In this document: positions 44,062 to 45,857 of the stretch, piece after piece
Position numbering within the stretch: the first letter of the stretch is position 1
How the letters are laid out: the number at the start of each line of letters is the position of its first letter
Assembly (NCBI GenBank): GCA_021824175.1
Contig: JAKALP010000040.1
Coordinates: 1 to 45,857 of the forward strand
Direction: 5' to 3'
DNA from: Deltaproteobacteria bacterium
GTDB taxonomy: Bacteria; Desulfobacterota; Desulfobacteria; Desulfobacterales; Desulfosarcinaceae
Length of the DNA: 45,857 nucleotides
Notes under the pieces: generated by a model
What the model was told of the DNA's origin: nothing
Databases searched by the model: none
What the model saw: the letters and a program-made list of their open reading frames with translations, nothing else
Made by a program: the position numbers and the translations under genes

Positions 44062-45522
44062 CTACAATTCATAAGTGCATCCCGTTAAGCTTGCATCCTT
44101 CTCAAGGACTTGTTGATAGAGTGACAGGTAACGTCTTCCCAGGCTAAATTTCAATTGCCTTTCAAGGGCTTGATCCATAATTCTCTGAATTTGTAGTCGT
44201 TTAACTTCATCTGAGATACAATAAAAAGCCAAAGCCGATTCAACAGCACTTAAAAAATCGCTCCGAGAAAAAACCTTAAATGGGAATCCGCAACCACTAT
44301 TTTTTAATGTTAACAAAGGATCAATGGTATCATGAAGTCCGCCAGTGTCGTGTGCTATGGGAATAGATCCATAGATTGGACCAATAAGCTGTGGATATCC
44401 GCAAGGTTCGTATTTAGAAGGCATTAGGATAAAATCTGAGGCTCCATAGGATAAGCGAGATAGATCTTCGTCAAAATCAAGGACGGCCAAGCAGTTTTGA
44501 AGCCCTAAAGCCATTTTTTTAAGATGCCCTTGGGCATCCCCATCAGCTATCACCACAATCTCAGGCCGCTTTCCACGAAAATTTTTTGTCAGCTCCGGTA
44601 GAATGTCTATAAAAAGATCGCATCCTTTTTGTTGAGAATCCAGACGGGAAGGCCAATAAAAGAGAGGTGCTTCGGCATCTGGTTTCAAGCCGAGGGCCTT
44701 CTGAAGGAAGAGCTTATTCTCCTTCTTCCCCATAGGATGCGTGGATGAATCATAGTTACAGACCAGTGATGGATCATGGGCAGGATTGAATGAAAAATCT
44801 GGTGTGTTTAGAATAGCTGAGAGCTGACCGACTTCTTCCTTTATTTTTAGACATTCCAGGACTTCTTGGCTGACTAAGTGCTTATATGACATCAGTTCTT
44901 TAAGGAAAGTGGGACTTACGGTGTTGACATGAGTGGCTGACAAAATAGCCAAGGCAAGCAAATTCCTGAGCTTCCCAGAGATATGTCCATGTTTTATGGT
45001 GGCGTGTTGGTTTAAAATGAAATTGTTCCATCCTAACGCTAAAGAAACGTGTTCCGGGACCTTCATGGAGTGAACGCTATGCATTGTAAAGAGGGTAGGT
45101 ATGTTTTGGCGCATGGCTTCGGCAACGATCAGGCCTGTCATGTAATCATTGCAGTGAACGATATCAGGCTTGATTCGAGGCAAAACATCCTGAATGACTT
45201 CTTTTTGGAATTGAAAAATGCTCTCAGAACTACGAGTGTAACATGTTTTTGTAATCCATTCTTTCCCGCCTTTCGCGCCTTTTGTGAAATGGATGTGGTT
45301 GGTAGAGCGAATAGGCGGCGGAGAGCCGGGGCCTGGCCAAGGCATTACAAGGTGAAGGTCTATGCCGACACGCCACAGGTCGCCAATGAGAGCCGCCGAG
45401 AATTCCGCCAACCCTCCTGTTTTGATCTGGGCATACACAGCATGTGGCCCCATATTCTCGGGAACGCGGGCGACTTCTGGTGAAACAAACAAAACTCTAG
45501 AGGAATTATTAATAGCGACCAT
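44062..45522 (-). CDS. GlgA-like GT5 glycosyltransferase (copy 2)
   Basis: About 486 residues from ATG 45522 (GTG 45531 is the alternative; AAGG sits between the two spacings). A GT-B starch-synthase-type enzyme: VLFVSPEVARVPENMG, donor motif KTGGLAEFSAAL (about 34-45), HCNDYMTGLIV, FTMHSVHSMKV, then NTVSPTFL, FYWPSRLDSQQKGCDLF, YGASDFILMPSKYEPCGYPQ and AHDTGGLHDTI. It is homologous to GlgA copy 1 along its whole length but divergent and AT-rich. GCGG-type neighbours such as branching or debranching genes are absent beside it; instead it leads an operon with phosphoesterase and radical SAM genes. It may make a distinct glucan or glucosylate another acceptor; that is inference. Confidence 0.88.
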   Translation of the reverse strand: MVAINNSSRVLFVSPEVARVPENMGPHAVYAQIKTGGLAEFSAALIGDLWRVGIDLHLVMPWPGPGSPPPIRSTNHIHFTKGAKGGKEWITKTCYTRSSESIFQFQKEVIQDVLPRIKPDIVHCNDYMTGLIVAEAMRQNIPTLFTMHSVHSMKVPEHVSLALGWNNFILNQHATIKHGHISGKLRNLLALAILSATHVNTVSPTFLKELMSYKHLVSQEVLECLKIKEEVGQLSAILNTPDFSFNPAHDPSLVCNYDSSTHPMGKKENKLFLQKALGLKPDAEAPLFYWPSRLDSQQKGCDLFIDILPELTKNFRGKRPEIVVIADGDAQGHLKKMALGLQNCLAVLDFDEDLSRLSYGASDFILMPSKYEPCGYPQLIGPIYGSIPIAHDTGGLHDTIDPLLTLKNSGCGFPFKVFSRSDFLSAVESALAFYCISDEVKRLQIQRIMDQALERQLKFSLGRRYLSLYQQVLEKDASLTGCTYEL

Positions 45523-45620
45523 AAGAAGCACTGCCTTATTGCATAGGAATACGCCTTTATATGAAAAGTTGTGGGGATTGGTCGAAAAAGTGGTCTATAG
45601 CCATCAAATAATGCTGAAAT

Positions 45621-45649
45621 TCTATAATTGAATTTTTTGACACCCTCAA
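45621..45649 (-). promoter_or_regulatory. Possible sigma-70 promoter of the accessory operon
   Basis: On the minus strand TTGAGG (45649-45644) is followed after exactly 17 bases by TATAGA (45626-45621). Each hexamer matches four of six consensus bases. It would start RNA near 45614, about 90 bases before the GlgA-like start. The region 45523-45857 is AT-rich with no gene that I can support. Confidence 0.35.
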
Positions 45650-45857
45650 CACAAAAGTTGAATCCTTATATAGAAAATCATTAAAATCTAGTAACCGTTC
45701 ACAGGGATAGAAGATAAAATCATACTATCCAAGCCAAATTTGGCTTTTGATCTTTGAAATAAGCCTTCACCAAATCGGCAAGAACAAGAAAAGAAGATGA
45801 AGATTTAGATTTCATACGGCACGTTTCTTTTAATGACAGGATACGTTCCACCCAACG

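Overview
The window looks like a chromosomal segment of a Gram-negative deltaproteobacterium (Desulfobacterota, probably a relative of Desulfobacteraceae/Desulfosarcinaceae). This rests on the gene set and style: a GC-rich backbone, many signal-transduction proteins, an SSS-transporter/histidine-kinase fusion, sigma-54 regulation, a lipase with its dedicated foldase, and very many intergenic hairpin repeats. The placement is inference; there is no rRNA or other marker gene.

Layout. (1) 0.1-5.3 kb: a GXWXG/DUF4334 protein, a secreted lipase with its lipase-specific foldase, a Gly-rich lipoprotein and an alpha/beta hydrolase. (2) 5.5-11.9 kb, minus strand: a signalling cluster with a membrane histidine kinase, an NtrC-type sigma-54 response regulator, a tiny membrane protein and an SSS-symporter/kinase fusion. 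(3) 12.5-18.9 kb, plus strand: a metal-resistance block with a ZraP-like periplasmic protein behind a near-consensus sigma-54 promoter, a YHS-domain protein, an ArsR/SmtB repressor overlapping a Zn/Cd/Pb-type P-type ATPase, and a CopA-type Cu+ ATPase. (4) 19.2-23.4 kb, minus: a sensor kinase and a methyl-accepting chemotaxis protein. (5) 23.6-37.6 kb, minus: a glycogen locus (GlgB, GlgA, GT35 phosphorylase, small CBM48 protein, 1424-residue debranching enzyme, GalU) preceded by a branched-chain aminotransferase. No glgC is present, so the glucosyl donor could be UDP-glucose made by GalU.

(6) From about 37.65 kb to the right edge the base composition becomes clearly AT-richer and the genes look acquired. 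A second GalU faces a four-gene minus-strand operon. In transcription order this holds a second GlgA-like GT5 glycosyltransferase; a three-part protein with an N-terminal calcineurin-like phosphoesterase, a middle PLD/DUF5919-like region and a C-terminal 2H-phosphoesterase (DUF1045-like) domain; a second, degenerate 2H-like protein joined by an ATGA overlap; and a radical SAM protein with a PqqD-like domain and a SPASM-like tail. I do not know this combination as a described system. It is the most interesting part of the window.

Between genes there are several families of dispersed palindromes: GTAC-rich hairpins at 12.1, 13.45 and 30.9 kb with direct repeats at their ends; a second family at 1.94, 23.5 and 30.1 kb; CAGAGGCGCAGAG-type inverted repeats at 8.3 and 25.7 kb; and single examples near 5.4, 16.2 and 19.1 kb. 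I saw no tRNA, rRNA, CRISPR array, IS element or integrase.
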